The notes under the pieces were generated by a model. The model was not told the origin of the DNA, ran no database searches, and saw only the letters and a list, made by a program, of their open reading frames with translations. A stretch of DNA of 64,000 nucleotides from Roseibium aggregatum IAM 12614 (GTDB lineage: Bacteria; Pseudomonadota; Alphaproteobacteria; Rhizobiales; Stappiaceae), in assembly GCF_000168975.1 (NCBI RefSeq), contig NZ_AAUW01000012.1, positions 147,393 to 211,392 on the forward strand, in the 5' to 3' direction. This document shows, piece after piece, positions 15,956 to 25,252 of this stretch (its first letter is position 1; every line of letters starts with the position of its first letter). Made by a program: the position numbers and the translations under genes.

Positions 15956-17731
15956 TCATTCGGCCGCTTCGGCCGCCGCGGTTTGACGGGCCATCCGTGC
16001 GGCCCGTTTTTCCTGAATGGATTTCAACTGATCTTCGCTGGGGTTCGCGCCGCCCTCATAGGCTTCCAGGAAGTCCAGAAGCTCCTCGCGGTAGGCGTAG
16101 TAATCCGGGTGGGCGAGCAGCTCCTTGCGCGACCGCGGCCGCGGCAGGTCCACTTCCATGATGTTGCCGATACGGGCGTTCGGTCCGTTCGACATCATCA
16201 CCACGCGGTCGGCTAGCAGGATGGCCTCATCGACATCGTGTGTGACGCAGACGGCCGTCACCTGGGTGCGCTTCCAGACGTCCATCAGGACATCCTGCAG
16301 TTCCCAGCGCGTCAGGCTGTCAAGCATGCCGAAGGGCTCATCCAGAAGCAGCAGTTTCGGCGATAGGGCAAAGGCCCGCGCAATGCCGACACGCTGTTTC
16401 ATGCCGTTGGAAAGCTCGGATGCCGCCTTATGCATCGCATCCGACAGACCGACCTTGGCGAGGTAATATTCGATCACGTCCCGCTTTTCCTGGCGGGATG
16501 CATCAGGATAGACCTTGTCGACACCCAGCTCGACATTCTCGTAGGCGGTCAGCCAGGGCATCAGGCTCGGCGCCTGGAAGACGACGGCACGGTCGGGACC
16601 TGCCTGGGTCACGTGGGTGCCATCGAGAACGATGGCACCTTCGGTGATCTTGTTGAGCCCTGCCACCATGGACAGGACCGTCGACTTGCCGCAGCCCGAA
16701 TGGCCGATCAGGGTGATGAACTCGCCTTTTTTCATTTTCAGGTCGAACCCATCGACCACCGTCAGAGGTCCTTTCGGCGTCGGATAGACCTTCTTGAGCT
16801 GGGAAAAGTCGAGATAGCGTTCTTCTATTGCCGACCCTGCCGCGCGCTCATAGGCCAACGGCAGCTTGTCTGCGGCCTTGCCCGAGGATTTTCCGGGACG
16901 CTGGGTGATCGGAACGATGTCCGGCAGGACAATGTCCCTTTCCAGATCCGCCCCGCGCTCGGCACCTGCTTCCATCAGGTACTCGGTGACTTCAGCCCGC
17001 AGGCGAATGAAGTCGTCGTCGTGATTGAGTTCACCGCGATCGCGCGGCCGCTGAAACGGCACCTTGAACTCCGGACCAAGCGTTGCCGGTGTGCCCGGCT
17101 TCAGCGGAATGATCCGATCCGCCAGAAGGATCGCCTCATCGACATCGTTGGTGATGAGGACGATGGTCTTCTTCTCTTCCTCGCAGATTGCTGCGAATTC
17201 GTCCTGAAGCTTTGCGCGGGTCAGGGCATCGAGCGCCGAGAGCGGCTCGTCCAGCAGCAGCAGTTCCGGCTGCATGGCAAGGGCCCGCGCCACGGCCACC
17301 CTCTGGCGCATGCCGCCTGAAAGTTCCGACGGCTTGCGCTCCCGGGCATGCCCCAGACCGACCATCTCGATGTATTTGTCGCAGATTGCCTTGCGCTCAG
17401 CCGAGCTCTTCTTCTTGAAAACGCTGTCAACGGCCAGCGCCACATTGCCGTAAACCGACAGCCACGGCATCAGCGAATAGGATTGGAACACGACACCCCG
17501 GTCCGGGTGCGGCCCGTCAATTTCCTTGTTCTTGAAGATGATGCCCCCCTTGTCCGGCTCGATAAGGCCGGCCAGCAGGGAGATCAGGGTTGTCTTGCCC
17601 GTGCCGGAAAAGCCGACAATGGCAATGAACTCCCCCTCTTCCACTTTCAGGTTGATGTCGTCCAGCACCTCGGTGCGGGCAGCGCCTTCGCCATAGCTTT
17701 TGGAGACACCGGAGATTTCCAGAAAGGACAT
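15956..17731 (-). CDS. nrtC: Nitrate/cyanate ABC transporter, double ATP-binding protein
   Basis: 591 residues made of two complete ATP-binding domains in tandem. Domain 1 (~1-230) has Walker A GFSGTGKT, signature LSGGMRQR and Walker [13 protein letters not shown]. Domain 2 (~300-560) has Walker A GHSGCGKS, signature LSNGMKQR and [12 protein letters not shown]. Cyanobacterial transporters use two genes, NrtC and NrtD, with a solute-binding-like domain on NrtC. Here both ATPases are on one chain and the regulatory domain is absent. The linker (~235-295) is charged. It follows nrtB by 10 bases and precedes nirB by 17. The C-terminal ~25 residues are rich in Ala and Arg. Confidence 0.94.
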   Translation of the reverse strand: MSFLEISGVSKSYGEGAARTEVLDDINLKVEEGEFIAIVGFSGTGKTTLISLLAGLIEPDKGGIIFKNKEIDGPHPDRGVVFQSYSLMPWLSVYGNVALAVDSVFKKKSSAERKAICDKYIEMVGLGHARERKPSELSGGMRQRVAVARALAMQPELLLLDEPLSALDALTRAKLQDEFAAICEEEKKTIVLITNDVDEAILLADRIIPLKPGTPATLGPEFKVPFQRPRDRGELNHDDDFIRLRAEVTEYLMEAGAERGADLERDIVLPDIVPITQRPGKSSGKAADKLPLAYERAAGSAIEERYLDFSQLKKVYPTPKGPLTVVDGFDLKMKKGEFITLIGHSGCGKSTVLSMVAGLNKITEGAIVLDGTHVTQAGPDRAVVFQAPSLMPWLTAYENVELGVDKVYPDASRQEKRDVIEYYLAKVGLSDAMHKAASELSNGMKQRVGIARAFALSPKLLLLDEPFGMLDSLTRWELQDVLMDVWKRTQVTAVCVTHDVDEAILLADRVVMMSNGPNARIGNIMEVDLPRPRSRKELLAHPDYYAYREELLDFLEAYEGGANPSEDQLKSIQEKRAARMARQTAAAEAAE

Positions 17732-17741
17732 ATCCGTCTCC

Positions 17742-18824
17742 TTAACGATTGGCCGAGAATGTGAAGGCGCGCTGCAGGGCGAACATCAGCCTGTCGAGCA
17801 TGAAGCCGATGATGCCGATCGTCAGAACAGCGACCATGATCTTGGCGAGCGACTGGGAAGAACCGTTCTGGAATTCGTCCCAGACGAATTTTCCAAGACC
17901 CGGGTTCTGCGCCAGCATTTCCGCGGCAATCAGCACCATCCAGCCCACACCCAGCGACAGGCGCAGCCCGGTGAAGATCAGCGGCAGGGAGGAAGGAAGC
18001 ACCAGCTTGGTAACAGTCTTCCAGGTGGGTAGCTGCAGAACGCGGCCAACATTCATCAGATCCTTGTCGACCGAGGCCACACCCAGCGCGGTATTGATCA
18101 GGGTCGGCCACATGGAGCAGAGGGTCACAGTGACGGCGGAAATCAGGAGGGATTTCGATAGCCAGTCGACCGGATCGGCGTAGGTCGCCGACACGATCAT
18201 GGTAACGATCGGCAGCCAAGCGAGCGGTGACACCGGCTTGAAGATCTGAATGAGCGGGTTGATCGCCCCATTGAAGGAGCGCGACAGGCCCGAGGCAATG
18301 CCGAGCGGCACGGCGATCAGCGTTGCGATCAGGAAGCCGAGGCCGACGGTTTTCAGCGAAGTGCCGATCTGGTCGATGTAGGTCGGCTTGCCGGTATAGT
18401 CGCGCCACTTGATCTTGTCGGTCTTGCCTTCGGCTTCGTATTTGGCGTTGCGCTGTTCCTGGCGCTCATAAAAGGCATCCGCCTTTTCACGTTCGCGCAC
18501 ATGGTCGTCCCAGAGGTTGACCGCCTGGGACCAGACCGCTGCAGGTCCCGGAACGGCTCCAAGGGACGTCTGCACCTGCGGCGCCAGAGCACCCCACAGC
18601 ACGAGAAAGGCAGCGATCCCCAGAAGCGGGATCACGAGGACGCGTTTCAGCTCGCCCAACTGTTCCTTCAGGCTGTCTCCAGCGGCAATTTTCAGCAGCG
18701 GCACGGTCCAGGACAGGCCGAGTGCATCCAGCCAGCCGGCGGCCTTGTTGATCCGTGTGAAGAGCTTCTCCCGGCGCGCGGCACGGGCAAGGTCCTGACT
18801 GCCTGCGGTATCGGCATTGGCCAT
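17742..18824 (-). CDS. nrtB: Nitrate/cyanate ABC transporter permease
   Basis: 360 residues. A long N-terminal section (~70 residues to a first membrane span, then a charged periplasmic-side stretch with [20 protein letters not shown]) precedes a permease domain with about five spans and the coupling motif seen in NrtB/SsuC/TauC proteins. It forms the channel through which NrtA delivers nitrate and is powered by the double ATPase. The gene is 91 bases downstream of nrtA and 10 bases upstream of nrtC. The N-terminal extension is longer than in typical ~270-residue permeases of this family. Confidence 0.93.
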   Translation of the reverse strand: MANADTAGSQDLARAARREKLFTRINKAAGWLDALGLSWTVPLLKIAAGDSLKEQLGELKRVLVIPLLGIAAFLVLWGALAPQVQTSLGAVPGPAAVWSQAVNLWDDHVREREKADAFYERQEQRNAKYEAEGKTDKIKWRDYTGKPTYIDQIGTSLKTVGLGFLIATLIAVPLGIASGLSRSFNGAINPLIQIFKPVSPLAWLPIVTMIVSATYADPVDWLSKSLLISAVTVTLCSMWPTLINTALGVASVDKDLMNVGRVLQLPTWKTVTKLVLPSSLPLIFTGLRLSLGVGWMVLIAAEMLAQNPGLGKFVWDEFQNGSSQSLAKIMVAVLTIGIIGFMLDRLMFALQRAFTFSANR

Positions 18825-18915
18825 GATGGCGATCCTTGTTCGATTTCTGTCGGTTCGTTCCGAATGAGAAAGACGAGCGGCGGGGCTGCGGGCCGCCGCT
18901 CAAGTTCTGGGGAGA

Positions 18916-20316
18916 TCAGCCGCCCACGACCTGATTGCCATCGACCACCTGCTTGCCCTTCAGGCCAATCGGAAGGCTGTCGATGTAGGCGTTCGGCTGT
19001 TTGCCGTCGTAGGGAATGCCGTCGATGATGTCCGCTGCTGGGGTCGGAGCGCGGTAACCGTCCGTTTCCCAGGGGAAGTCTTCCTTGGCCACATGCCCGT
19101 CCTCAACCAGCATTTCTGCGGCTTTCAGATAGATGTCAGGGCGATAGACCGACCGCGCGACTTCGTCGTACCAGCTATCCGGCTTGTACTCGGCAATCTG
19201 GCCCCAACGGCGCATCTGGGTCAGGTACCAGACGGCATCGGAATAGTAGGGATAGGTGGCGTAGTAGCGGTAGAAGACGTTGAAGTCCGGAACGTCGCGC
19301 TTGTCGCCCTTCTCATACTCGAAGGTGCCGGTCATGGAGTTGGCGATCACCTCGGCGTCCGCGCCGACATATTCCGGTCGGGCCAGGATCTCGACGGCTT
19401 CCATACGGTTGGCGTTGTCGTTCTCATCCAGCCACTTGGCCGCGCGGATCAGCGCCTTGGTGAGGGCTAGCGTGGTGTTCGGGTATTCTTCGGTGAATTC
19501 CTGCGTCAGGCCGAACACCTTCTCCGGATTGTTCTTCCAGATCTCGTAGTCGGTGATGACCGGGACACCGATGCCCTTGAAGACGGCCTGCTGGTTCCAG
19601 GGTTCGCCGACGCAATAGCCGTAGATGGTGCCGGCTTCGAGCGTCGACGGCATCTGCGGAGGCGGTGTCACGGACAAAAGCGCATCCGCCTGGATCTGGC
19701 CGGAAATATCGGATTTGGAATAAAAGCCCGGATTGATATCGCCGGATGCCAGCCAGTAGCGCAGCTCGTAGTTATGGGTGGAAACCGGGAAGACCATGCC
19801 CATGTTGAACGGCTTGCCTTCGGACTTGAACTTGTCGACCACCGGCTTCAGGGCCGAAGCCTTGATCGGGTGAACCGGCTTGCCGTCGTCCTGCATTTCC
19901 AGGTGCGGCTTCATCATTTCGAAGACTTCGTTTGAAACGGTGATGCCGTTGCCGTTGAGGTCCATGGAGAACGGCGTCACGATATGTGCCTTGGTGCCGA
20001 AGCCGATGGTGGCCGCCAGCGGCTGACCAGCCAGCATGTGAGCACCGTCCAGTTCGCCGGTGATGACCCGGTCGAGCAGAACCTTCCAGTTGGCCTGAGG
20101 CTCCAGCGTGACAAAGAGGCCTTCTTCTTCGAAATAGCCAAGTTCATAGGCAACGGCGAGTGGCGCCATATCCGTCAGCTTGATGAAGCCGAAGGTGAGT
20201 TCGTCCTTTTCGACATCCAGCATCTCGGCATAGGCGCTGGAAGCGGACACAAGAGCCGTGGCAGCCATCAGGGCGCCAAGTGCGGTCCGGCGGGTGATAT
20301 TCAGGGTCTTCTTCAT
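18916..20316 (-). CDS. nrtA: Nitrate/cyanate ABC transporter substrate-binding protein, Tat-type signal
   Basis: 466 residues. The N terminus shows a twin-arginine pattern ([15 protein letters not shown]) followed by a hydrophobic stretch and a cleavage-like site after SSAYA, so it is likely exported by Tat and works in the periplasm. The body matches NrtA/CynA-type binding proteins ([34 protein letters not shown]). It shares the fold with NasS encoded just upstream, which lacks a signal peptide. It is the first gene after the regulated leader at 20371-20514 and should be the most strongly expressed gene of the operon. Confidence 0.95.
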   Translation of the reverse strand: MKKTLNITRRTALGALMAATALVSASSAYAEMLDVEKDELTFGFIKLTDMAPLAVAYELGYFEEEGLFVTLEPQANWKVLLDRVITGELDGAHMLAGQPLAATIGFGTKAHIVTPFSMDLNGNGITVSNEVFEMMKPHLEMQDDGKPVHPIKASALKPVVDKFKSEGKPFNMGMVFPVSTHNYELRYWLASGDINPGFYSKSDISGQIQADALLSVTPPPQMPSTLEAGTIYGYCVGEPWNQQAVFKGIGVPVITDYEIWKNNPEKVFGLTQEFTEEYPNTTLALTKALIRAAKWLDENDNANRMEAVEILARPEYVGADAEVIANSMTGTFEYEKGDKRDVPDFNVFYRYYATYPYYSDAVWYLTQMRRWGQIAEYKPDSWYDEVARSVYRPDIYLKAAEMLVEDGHVAKEDFPWETDGYRAPTPAADIIDGIPYDGKQPNAYIDSLPIGLKGKQVVDGNQVVGG

Positions 20317-20370
20317 TGTCGCGTCCTGTCCCTCGTTCGTCCTGCACCGTCTTCAGCCGGGCACAGGACC

Positions 20371-20435
20371 AAAAAAAAGCCGCCGACCGAACCGCATGAT
20401 GGGAGGAGGTCCCATGCGGTTCAGATCGGCGGCTT
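20371..20435 (-). terminator. Intrinsic terminator in the nrtA leader (antitermination target)
   Basis: On the minus strand a long stem (GCCGCCGATCTGAACCGCATG pairing with CATGCGGTTCGGTCGGCGGC, nearly perfect) is followed directly by eight T residues, 55 bases before the nrtA start. An intrinsic terminator placed between promoter and first gene only makes sense as a regulated stop. With the two-hairpin ANTAR element just upstream and nasT nearby, it should block transcription without nitrate. Confidence 0.93.
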
Positions 20436-20442
20436 TGCCTGT

Positions 20443-20490
20443 GCACCCGGCGGTGGGTGCGATATCTGGTAGGCCAACGTTGGCCCTACC
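20443..20490 (-). promoter_or_regulatory. ANTAR-target RNA: two hexaloop hairpins in the nrtA leader
   Basis: Read on the minus strand, hairpin P1 (20468-20490) has stem GGCC/GGCC extended by GGTAG/CTACC and loop AACGTT. Hairpin P2 (20443-20460) has stem GCACCC/GGGTGC and loop ACCGCC. They are 7 bases apart. Both six-base loops carry A at position 1 and G at position 4, the known signature of RNA bound by ANTAR proteins such as NasR, AmiR, EutV and NasT. The terminator follows 8 bases after P2. The NasT gene in the same locus carries an ANTAR domain, so it is the obvious reader. Confidence 0.88.
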
Positions 20491-20499
20491 CACCTAAAA

Positions 20500-20514
20500 G
20501 CACGAACTGTGCCA
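20500..20514 (-). promoter_or_regulatory. Sigma-54 (RpoN) type -24/-12 promoter of the nrt-nir-nas operon
   Basis: On the minus strand TGGCACAGTTCGTGC matches the consensus TGGCACG-N4-TTGC with exact GG-to-GC spacing; two positions differ. The predicted start of transcription is near 20488, which is within two bases of the ANTAR hairpin P1, so the transcript would begin with the regulatory RNA. RpoN dependence fits nitrogen-limitation control by NtrC. Confidence 0.75.
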
Positions 20515-20576
20515 ATTGCAGAAATTCGGCGTTTCTGTTTATTTACAGAGACTTAGCTTTCCAGAAAATTTTGACC

Positions 20577-20616
20577 ACCTGCACAACCTGCATATTTGGT
20601 CAGCTAAGCATGCAGG
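20577..20616 (-). promoter_or_regulatory. Candidate activator (NtrC-like) binding region upstream of the nrt promoter
   Basis: A perfect 7-base inverted repeat, CCTGCAT and ATGCAGG (20587-20593 and 20610-20616, 16 bases apart), lies about 110 bases upstream of the predicted transcription start, and the CCTGCA motif recurs at 20578-20583. The position is right for an enhancer of a sigma-54 promoter, but the sequence is not a clear NtrC consensus. Confidence 0.35.
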
Positions 20617-20680
20617 CAACTGAATGATTTTTGTGCATCGCAACCTGATTTGAACTGCTTCTACCTGGCTGTTTCGGCGC

Positions 20681-21790
20681 TCAGGAACGCGCGTCGTCAA
20701 ACATCTCTATGGTCGCGTCTGTTGCCACACCGCTCAATCCCATCGCTTCCAGATAGACGGTCGGCGAGAACACCTTTTCGACTTCCTGTTCCGCCTCTTT
20801 CGAGGGCTGCACCTGCCCCCAACGCACCATCTGCTCGTAGAACCATTTGCCGTAAACCGGCATCGGTGCTGCCTTGATGCCGCCTGAGAAGGTGAGAAAG
20901 TCCGGAACGTCCTTCACCGACGCCTGGTCCAGCCGGATCCGGCCCGAGAGTGCCGCAAGGCAGATTTCTGCGGGACAGGCCAGAAGGTCGGGCCGTGCGA
21001 GCACGCCTGCCAGCTCCACATTGTTCTTCGGATCGGCGCACCAGTTGGCCGCCGCCGAAAAGGCCCGCATCAGCGCCGCCAGCGTGTCCGGGTTGGCGTC
21101 GGCCCATTTACGCGTGACGCCCAGCACTTTTTCCGGACTGTCCGGCCAGATAGCCTGCTTGTAGGTGGCAATGCGGCCCGTTCCGGCTTCGACTGCCGCC
21201 GTGTTCCAGGGTTCACCGACGCAATAACCGTCAAGCTGACCTTCAGCCAGAGCATCCGCCATGACCTGTGGCGCCAGCACCGTGATCTCCACATCCTGGT
21301 CCGGATCGATCCCGGCGGCGGCGAGCCAATAGCGCAATTCATAGGCATGTCCGGAAAAAGGGTGCACGACACCGAAATGAAGCATCGGCAGGCCGCTCTT
21401 CTGCCTGCTGGCGATCACACGCGCAAGCGCAGCCCCCGTGGAGGCCGGATCGCCTTCCGGGTCGGCTCCGGCAGCGGCCATATCCGCCCAGAGGGCATTG
21501 GAGACCGTAATCGCGTTGCCACCCAGCCCGAGCAGCATGGGGGCCAGCATGGGCACGGCAAGACTGGTCAGGTTGAGGCTGGCGGCAATCGGCATCGGGG
21601 CCAGCATATGGGCGACATCGAAATGGCCAACGGATATCCGGTCGCGGATGTTGGCCCAGGAGGTTTCCCGGATCAGTTTGAGCGCTATGCCTTCCCGTTC
21701 GGCAAAGCCTAACTCGGCAGCAGCCACGATGACGGCACTGTCCAGAAGCGGAATAAATCCTGCAATGACAGGCTTCAGGTTCGTGTTCAT
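20681..21790 (-). CDS. nasS: NasS, cytoplasmic nitrate/nitrite sensor
   Basis: 369 residues, homologous in sequence pattern to NrtA ([36 protein letters not shown]) but without any signal peptide, so it stays in the cytoplasm. In known systems NasS binds NasT and holds it inactive; nitrate or nitrite binding releases NasT, which then allows antitermination. It lies 60 bases downstream of nasT and about 190 bases upstream of the RpoN promoter of the nrt operon on the same strand, so low-level read-through from nasTS into the leader is possible. Confidence 0.92.
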   Translation of the reverse strand: MNTNLKPVIAGFIPLLDSAVIVAAAELGFAEREGIALKLIRETSWANIRDRISVGHFDVAHMLAPMPIAASLNLTSLAVPMLAPMLLGLGGNAITVSNALWADMAAAGADPEGDPASTGAALARVIASRQKSGLPMLHFGVVHPFSGHAYELRYWLAAAGIDPDQDVEITVLAPQVMADALAEGQLDGYCVGEPWNTAAVEAGTGRIATYKQAIWPDSPEKVLGVTRKWADANPDTLAALMRAFSAAANWCADPKNNVELAGVLARPDLLACPAEICLAALSGRIRLDQASVKDVPDFLTFSGGIKAAPMPVYGKWFYEQMVRWGQVQPSKEAEQEVEKVFSPTVYLEAMGLSGVATDATIEMFDDARS

Positions 21791-21850
21791 GATCCTACAG
21801 TCCTCTGGTTGGCCGTCTCTCCCCGTCCGGTCGCTCTTGTTGTCATCGCG

Positions 21851-22438
21851 TCAGTCTCCCAGCAATCCGCTGGCGATCACCAGGCTCTGGGCCACATCGA
21901 TGATTTTACGACTCTGGTTCATGGCCGTTCGGCGCAAGAGGTCATAAGCCTCCTGCTCGCTGAGCCCCTTCGATTTCATGAGAATGCCTTTGGCCCGGTC
22001 GATGGTTTTCCGGTCTGCAAGTTCAGAGCGCACTTCCTCCAGCTCCTCTGTCAGCCTGGAAAACGCTCGGAAACGGCTGATCGCCATGTCCAGGATCGGT
22101 TTGACACGTTCCCGCTTCAGCCCGTCGACGATGTAAGCCGATACGCCCGCGTCGACGGCCGCCTCGATGGAGTGGCTGTCCGACTTGTCGACGAACATCG
22201 CAATCGGCCGGCGCACCGCCCGCGACACCTGAAACATGTGTTCCAATTGGTCTCGATTCGGGTTCTCCAGATCGATCACGATCACATCCGGATTGATGTC
22301 CGAGATCTGGCGAACCAGCCCTTCCATCTGGTGCACGACAATAACCTTGTCGTGCCCGGCATCGTGCAATCCCTGCTCGATGATCGAGGCACGGATCTTG
22401 TTGTCATCAATAACCAGAATGGAAAGCCCGCCGCTCAT
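21851..22438 (-). CDS. nasT: NasT, ANTAR-domain transcription antiterminator
   Basis: 195 residues. The N-terminal ~120 residues are a receiver-like domain (LSILVIDDNKIRASIIEQG, PDVIVIDLENPN). A helical linker (LTEELEEVRSELADRKTIDR) leads into the C-terminal ANTAR domain (AKGILMKSKGLSEQEAYDLL, then RRTAMNQSRKIIDVA). ATG at 22438 gives the usual ~195-residue length; the frame is open farther upstream but that part has no family resemblance. NasT binds the paired hairpins in the nrtA leader to prevent termination at 20371-20435. Confidence 0.93.
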   Translation of the reverse strand: MSGGLSILVIDDNKIRASIIEQGLHDAGHDKVIVVHQMEGLVRQISDINPDVIVIDLENPNRDQLEHMFQVSRAVRRPIAMFVDKSDSHSIEAAVDAGVSAYIVDGLKRERVKPILDMAISRFRAFSRLTEELEEVRSELADRKTIDRAKGILMKSKGLSEQEAYDLLRRTAMNQSRKIIDVAQSLVIASGLLGD

Positions 22439-22643
22439 GCCGCCATTATGCGCAGGGCTAATTTTTATGCAACAGAAATGCTGCGTCGCAACAACCAGGT
22501 CATAACCCGCCATCCACTGAACCTCCGGCTTGCCGAAACAGAACCGAAGGAAGCTCAAATCACAAAAGGCAAAATCTTCTCTGGACAGGGCCCCGCAGCC
22601 TTTGAAAGATGCCTCCAGAAAATTCTGGATGAAGGACAGCGGG

Positions 22644-22829
22644 ATGGCGGACACGTTTGAACCCAGGGCGCATGTGGCCCACATGGAAAAGATGTTGGGT
22701 CTGACAATCGAGGAAGACTGGCGCCCTGTCGTGGAAATGCATATTGCCGCGATCGAAAAAGCTGCCGAAGCGGTGCTGGATTTCCCGTTGGAGGATCACG
22801 CCGAAGCTGCACCGGTCTTTGTCCCATGA
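22644..22829 (+). CDS. atzG: AtzG-like small amidase subunit (DUF4089)
   Basis: 61 residues (MADTFEPRAHVAHMEKMLG, ending ending-type APVFVP), with an AAGGA ribosome site 8 bases before the ATG. Its length and the pattern LGLTIEEDWRPVV...AIEKAAEAVLDFPL match the AtzG family, which forms a complex with AtzE in the biuret branch of cyanuric acid degradation. Its stop overlaps the atzE start (ATGA at 22826-22829), which is the usual atzG-atzE arrangement. It is divergent from nasT. A longer in-frame upstream ATG exists but lacks a ribosome site. Gene identification is by pattern recognition, without a database search. Confidence 0.8.
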   Translation: MADTFEPRAHVAHMEKMLGLTIEEDWRPVVEMHIAAIEKAAEAVLDFPLEDHAEAAPVFVP

Positions 22830-24235
22830 GCCCTGAGAGCAAGGAATTGAACGCTCGGACAGCGGCTCAGACGGTCACAGCCGTCAACAGCGGTGATATC
22901 AGGGCTCTGGAAGTTGCCTATGCGTCTCTCGAGGCGATTGAAAGTCTCAATCCCAAGGTCAACGCCTTTACCGACGTCCTGGGCGAGCGCGCACTCCTTG
23001 AAGCACGCGCCGTCGATGACGCCATTCAAGACGGCCAGACCTTGCCGCTGGCCGGCGTGCCCTATGCCGTCAAGAACCTTTACGATGTCGAAGGCCTGAC
23101 CACCCGCGCCGGTGCAAAGATCAACCGCGAAAACCCGCCTGCCACCGCAGACGCAATACTGGTGCGCAAGCTTAAAGAGGCTGGAGCGGTTCTGGTCGGG
23201 GCGACTCACATGGGCGAATACGCCTATGATTTCACTGGCGAAAGCGCACACGACGGCATTTGCCGCAATCCTCACGATACGGATTACATGACCGGCGGCT
23301 CATCCTCCGGATCTGCCGCGGCAACCGCTGCCGGCATGGTGCCGCTTGCCATGGGGTCCGACACCAACGGCTCCATTCGTGTCCCTGCCTCCTTCTGCGG
23401 CTTGTTCGGCCTGAAGCCGACCTACGGACGCCTCAGCCGCGCGGGAACCTACCCATTTGTTGGCAGCCTGGACCATCTCGGTCCGCTGACCCGCTCGGCC
23501 GAAGACCTGGCCCTGATATTTGACGTCTTGCAGGGGCACGACCCGGCGGATCCGGCCCAGACGAACCATCCGGAAATTGAAACCCATACCCGGCTTGCAG
23601 AAGACATCGGTCCGCTGCGCATTGCCGTTGCCGGCGGATACTTTCGAGAAAAAGCCCTGCCTGATGCCCTCAATGCCGTCGATCTTGTCGCAAAGGCGCT
23701 TGGCGCAAGCCTTGAGATCGATATTCCGGAAGCTGCCCGGGCCCGCGCCGCTGCCTATGTCATCACCGCGGCCGAAGGCTCCACCCTGCATCTGAACCGC
23801 ATCCTGCAACGGCCCCGGGATTTCGACCCGGAAACGCGTGATCGCTTCCTGGCGGGAACCATGGTGCCGGCCATCTGGGTTCAGCAGGCCCAGCGCTTCC
23901 GGAGCTGGTTTCGCGATCTCTTCCGCAAGATCTTCGAAAACGTCGACGTTCTTCTGGCTCCGGCAACGCCCTTCCCTGCCCTTGCCTCCGGCACGAAGAC
24001 CTTCACCATCGGCGGCGAGACCATGCCGGCCCGGCCCAACATCGGCCTGTTCACACAGCCTATCTCCTTCATCGGGCTTCCCGCGGTGACAGTGCCGATC
24101 TGGCTGGAAGGAGCTAAGTTGCCCATCGGGGTTCAGGTGATCGCACCGGCCTGGCGCGAGGATCTGGCACTCCGCGTCGCTCATCAACTTGAGCTGTCCG
24201 GCGTAGCCCGCGCTCCTGTTGCAAAGCTTTCCTGA
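22826..24235 (+). CDS. atzE: AtzE-family amidase
   Basis: 469 residues of the amidase signature family. The Ser-cisSer-Lys triad is visible: K83 (PYAVKNLYDVEG), S159 (TGGSSSGSAAA) and S183 (GSDTNGSIRVPAS), with the expected 24-residue spacing between the serines. AtzE with AtzG hydrolyses 1-carboxybiuret in Pseudomonas, but homologous pairs occur far outside atrazine pathways and their substrates are mostly unknown. No cyanuric acid hydrolase, AtzH or allophanate hydrolase is present in the window. The start overlaps atzG, and a LysR gene follows six bases after its stop. Nitrogen scavenging from an amide is likely. Confidence 0.85.
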   Translation: MSPESKELNARTAAQTVTAVNSGDIRALEVAYASLEAIESLNPKVNAFTDVLGERALLEARAVDDAIQDGQTLPLAGVPYAVKNLYDVEGLTTRAGAKINRENPPATADAILVRKLKEAGAVLVGATHMGEYAYDFTGESAHDGICRNPHDTDYMTGGSSSGSAAATAAGMVPLAMGSDTNGSIRVPASFCGLFGLKPTYGRLSRAGTYPFVGSLDHLGPLTRSAEDLALIFDVLQGHDPADPAQTNHPEIETHTRLAEDIGPLRIAVAGGYFREKALPDALNAVDLVAKALGASLEIDIPEAARARAAAYVITAAEGSTLHLNRILQRPRDFDPETRDRFLAGTMVPAIWVQQAQRFRSWFRDLFRKIFENVDVLLAPATPFPALASGTKTFTIGGETMPARPNIGLFTQPISFIGLPAVTVPIWLEGAKLPIGVQVIAPAWREDLALRVAHQLELSGVARAPVAKLS

Positions 24236-24241
24236 ACGGTC

Positions 24242-25135
24242 ATGGAAAAAACGCCTGCTCGCTCCAAAAGCACCCTCAGCCTCGTGCAGTTGCGCGCGCT
24301 GGAAGCCGTGGTCCGTACGGGCAGTTTTTCAGCCGCGGCAAAGGAAATTGGCGTTTCCCAGCCGTCCATATCCAACCATGTCCAGAGCCTGGAGAGCCGT
24401 TTCAAGACAAGGCTCCTGGCGAAATCCGGCTATTCGGTTTCAGCGACCCCCGCCCTGGAAGGTCTCCTGCCGCGCATCAGGGCCGTTCTGGCTCTGGTGG
24501 GGGATCTGGAGACGGAGCTCACCCATCAGCGGACGCTCGCCTCCGGTGAACTCAGGATCGGTTATTCCACCTATCAGCTTGCGATTCCGAAGATCTCCAC
24601 CTTCATGTCCAGCCACCCGGATATCTCGATCGAGGCCAGGGCTCTGGCGACGCAGGACATTCTCCACCTGTTCGAAGATGGCGAGATCGATATCGGTTTC
24701 GTCACCGGCAGAGAGATCCCTTCCGGCCTGGACGGCGAGTTGCTGGTCAAGACCCGCATCGTGATTGCCGCACCGCACGATCATCCGCTGGCGAAAAAAG
24801 CGACGGTGAGCTGGGACGAGGTCGCGTCTCTGCATCTGCTGCAGCGGGAAGGATCTTCCGGAACGCGCAAGATCTTCGAGGCAGCGGCAACGATCGCCGG
24901 CATCCGGCCGCACACAGTGCTGGCGCTCGGCTCCTGGGGCTCTATCGCCACCCTGATCCGTTCCGGGGTCGGTGTCGGCATCGCCATGGAGGCCGAGATC
25001 ACCGACCGCGACGGCTGCGTTGCCATACAGATCGACGATCCCTCACTGGTCGCCAACCATTATGTTGTCTGGCAAAAGGACATGTCGAAAGTGGCGGCCG
25101 TCGAAGCCTTCAGAAAGAGCCTGCACGATCTTTGA
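24242..25135 (+). CDS. LysR-family transcriptional regulator
   Basis: 297 residues. The N-terminal helix-turn-helix (LVQLRALEAVVRTGSFSAAA, KEIGVSQPSISNHVQSLE) is followed by the type-2 periplasmic-binding-like effector domain (ELRIGYSTYQ, GVGVGIAMEAEI). It lies six bases after atzE and 117 bases before the phosphonate operon on the same strand. A LysR family specifically tied to aminoethylphosphonate catabolism is known (TIGR03339), and this protein could belong to it. It probably controls the downstream operon through the AT-rich region at 25136-25252; control of atzGE is the alternative. Confidence 0.9.
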   Translation: MEKTPARSKSTLSLVQLRALEAVVRTGSFSAAAKEIGVSQPSISNHVQSLESRFKTRLLAKSGYSVSATPALEGLLPRIRAVLALVGDLETELTHQRTLASGELRIGYSTYQLAIPKISTFMSSHPDISIEARALATQDILHLFEDGEIDIGFVTGREIPSGLDGELLVKTRIVIAAPHDHPLAKKATVSWDEVASLHLLQREGSSGTRKIFEAAATIAGIRPHTVLALGSWGSIATLIRSGVGVGIAMEAEITDRDGCVAIQIDDPSLVANHYVVWQKDMSKVAAVEAFRKSLHDL

Positions 25136-25159
25136 CACTTCCATGTCAGGGATCACTTT

Positions 25160-25202
25160 ATAACAAAAAGCTATACATATAAAAATTTCATCAAACTGTT
25201 AT
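25160..25202 (+). promoter_or_regulatory. AT-rich promoter/operator region of the phosphonate operon
   Basis: The 117 bases between the LysR gene and the binding-protein gene are strikingly AT-rich for this genome. An inverted repeat ATAACA (25160-25165) and TGTTAT (25197-25202) flanks TATA-like stretches (around 25172-25185). This could be a LysR operator overlapping a promoter; I cannot fix the -35/-10 elements. Confidence 0.4.
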
Positions 25203-25252
25203 GATTGAAGCGTTGTTAGGGCCTCGCACATTTTCCCTTCCAGGAGCCCGCA

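Noticed and set aside
22439..22643. Search for a sigma-54 promoter between nasT and atzG
   Set aside because: No TGGC-N8-TGC pattern with correct spacing was found on either strand; the nasT and atzG promoters remain undefined.
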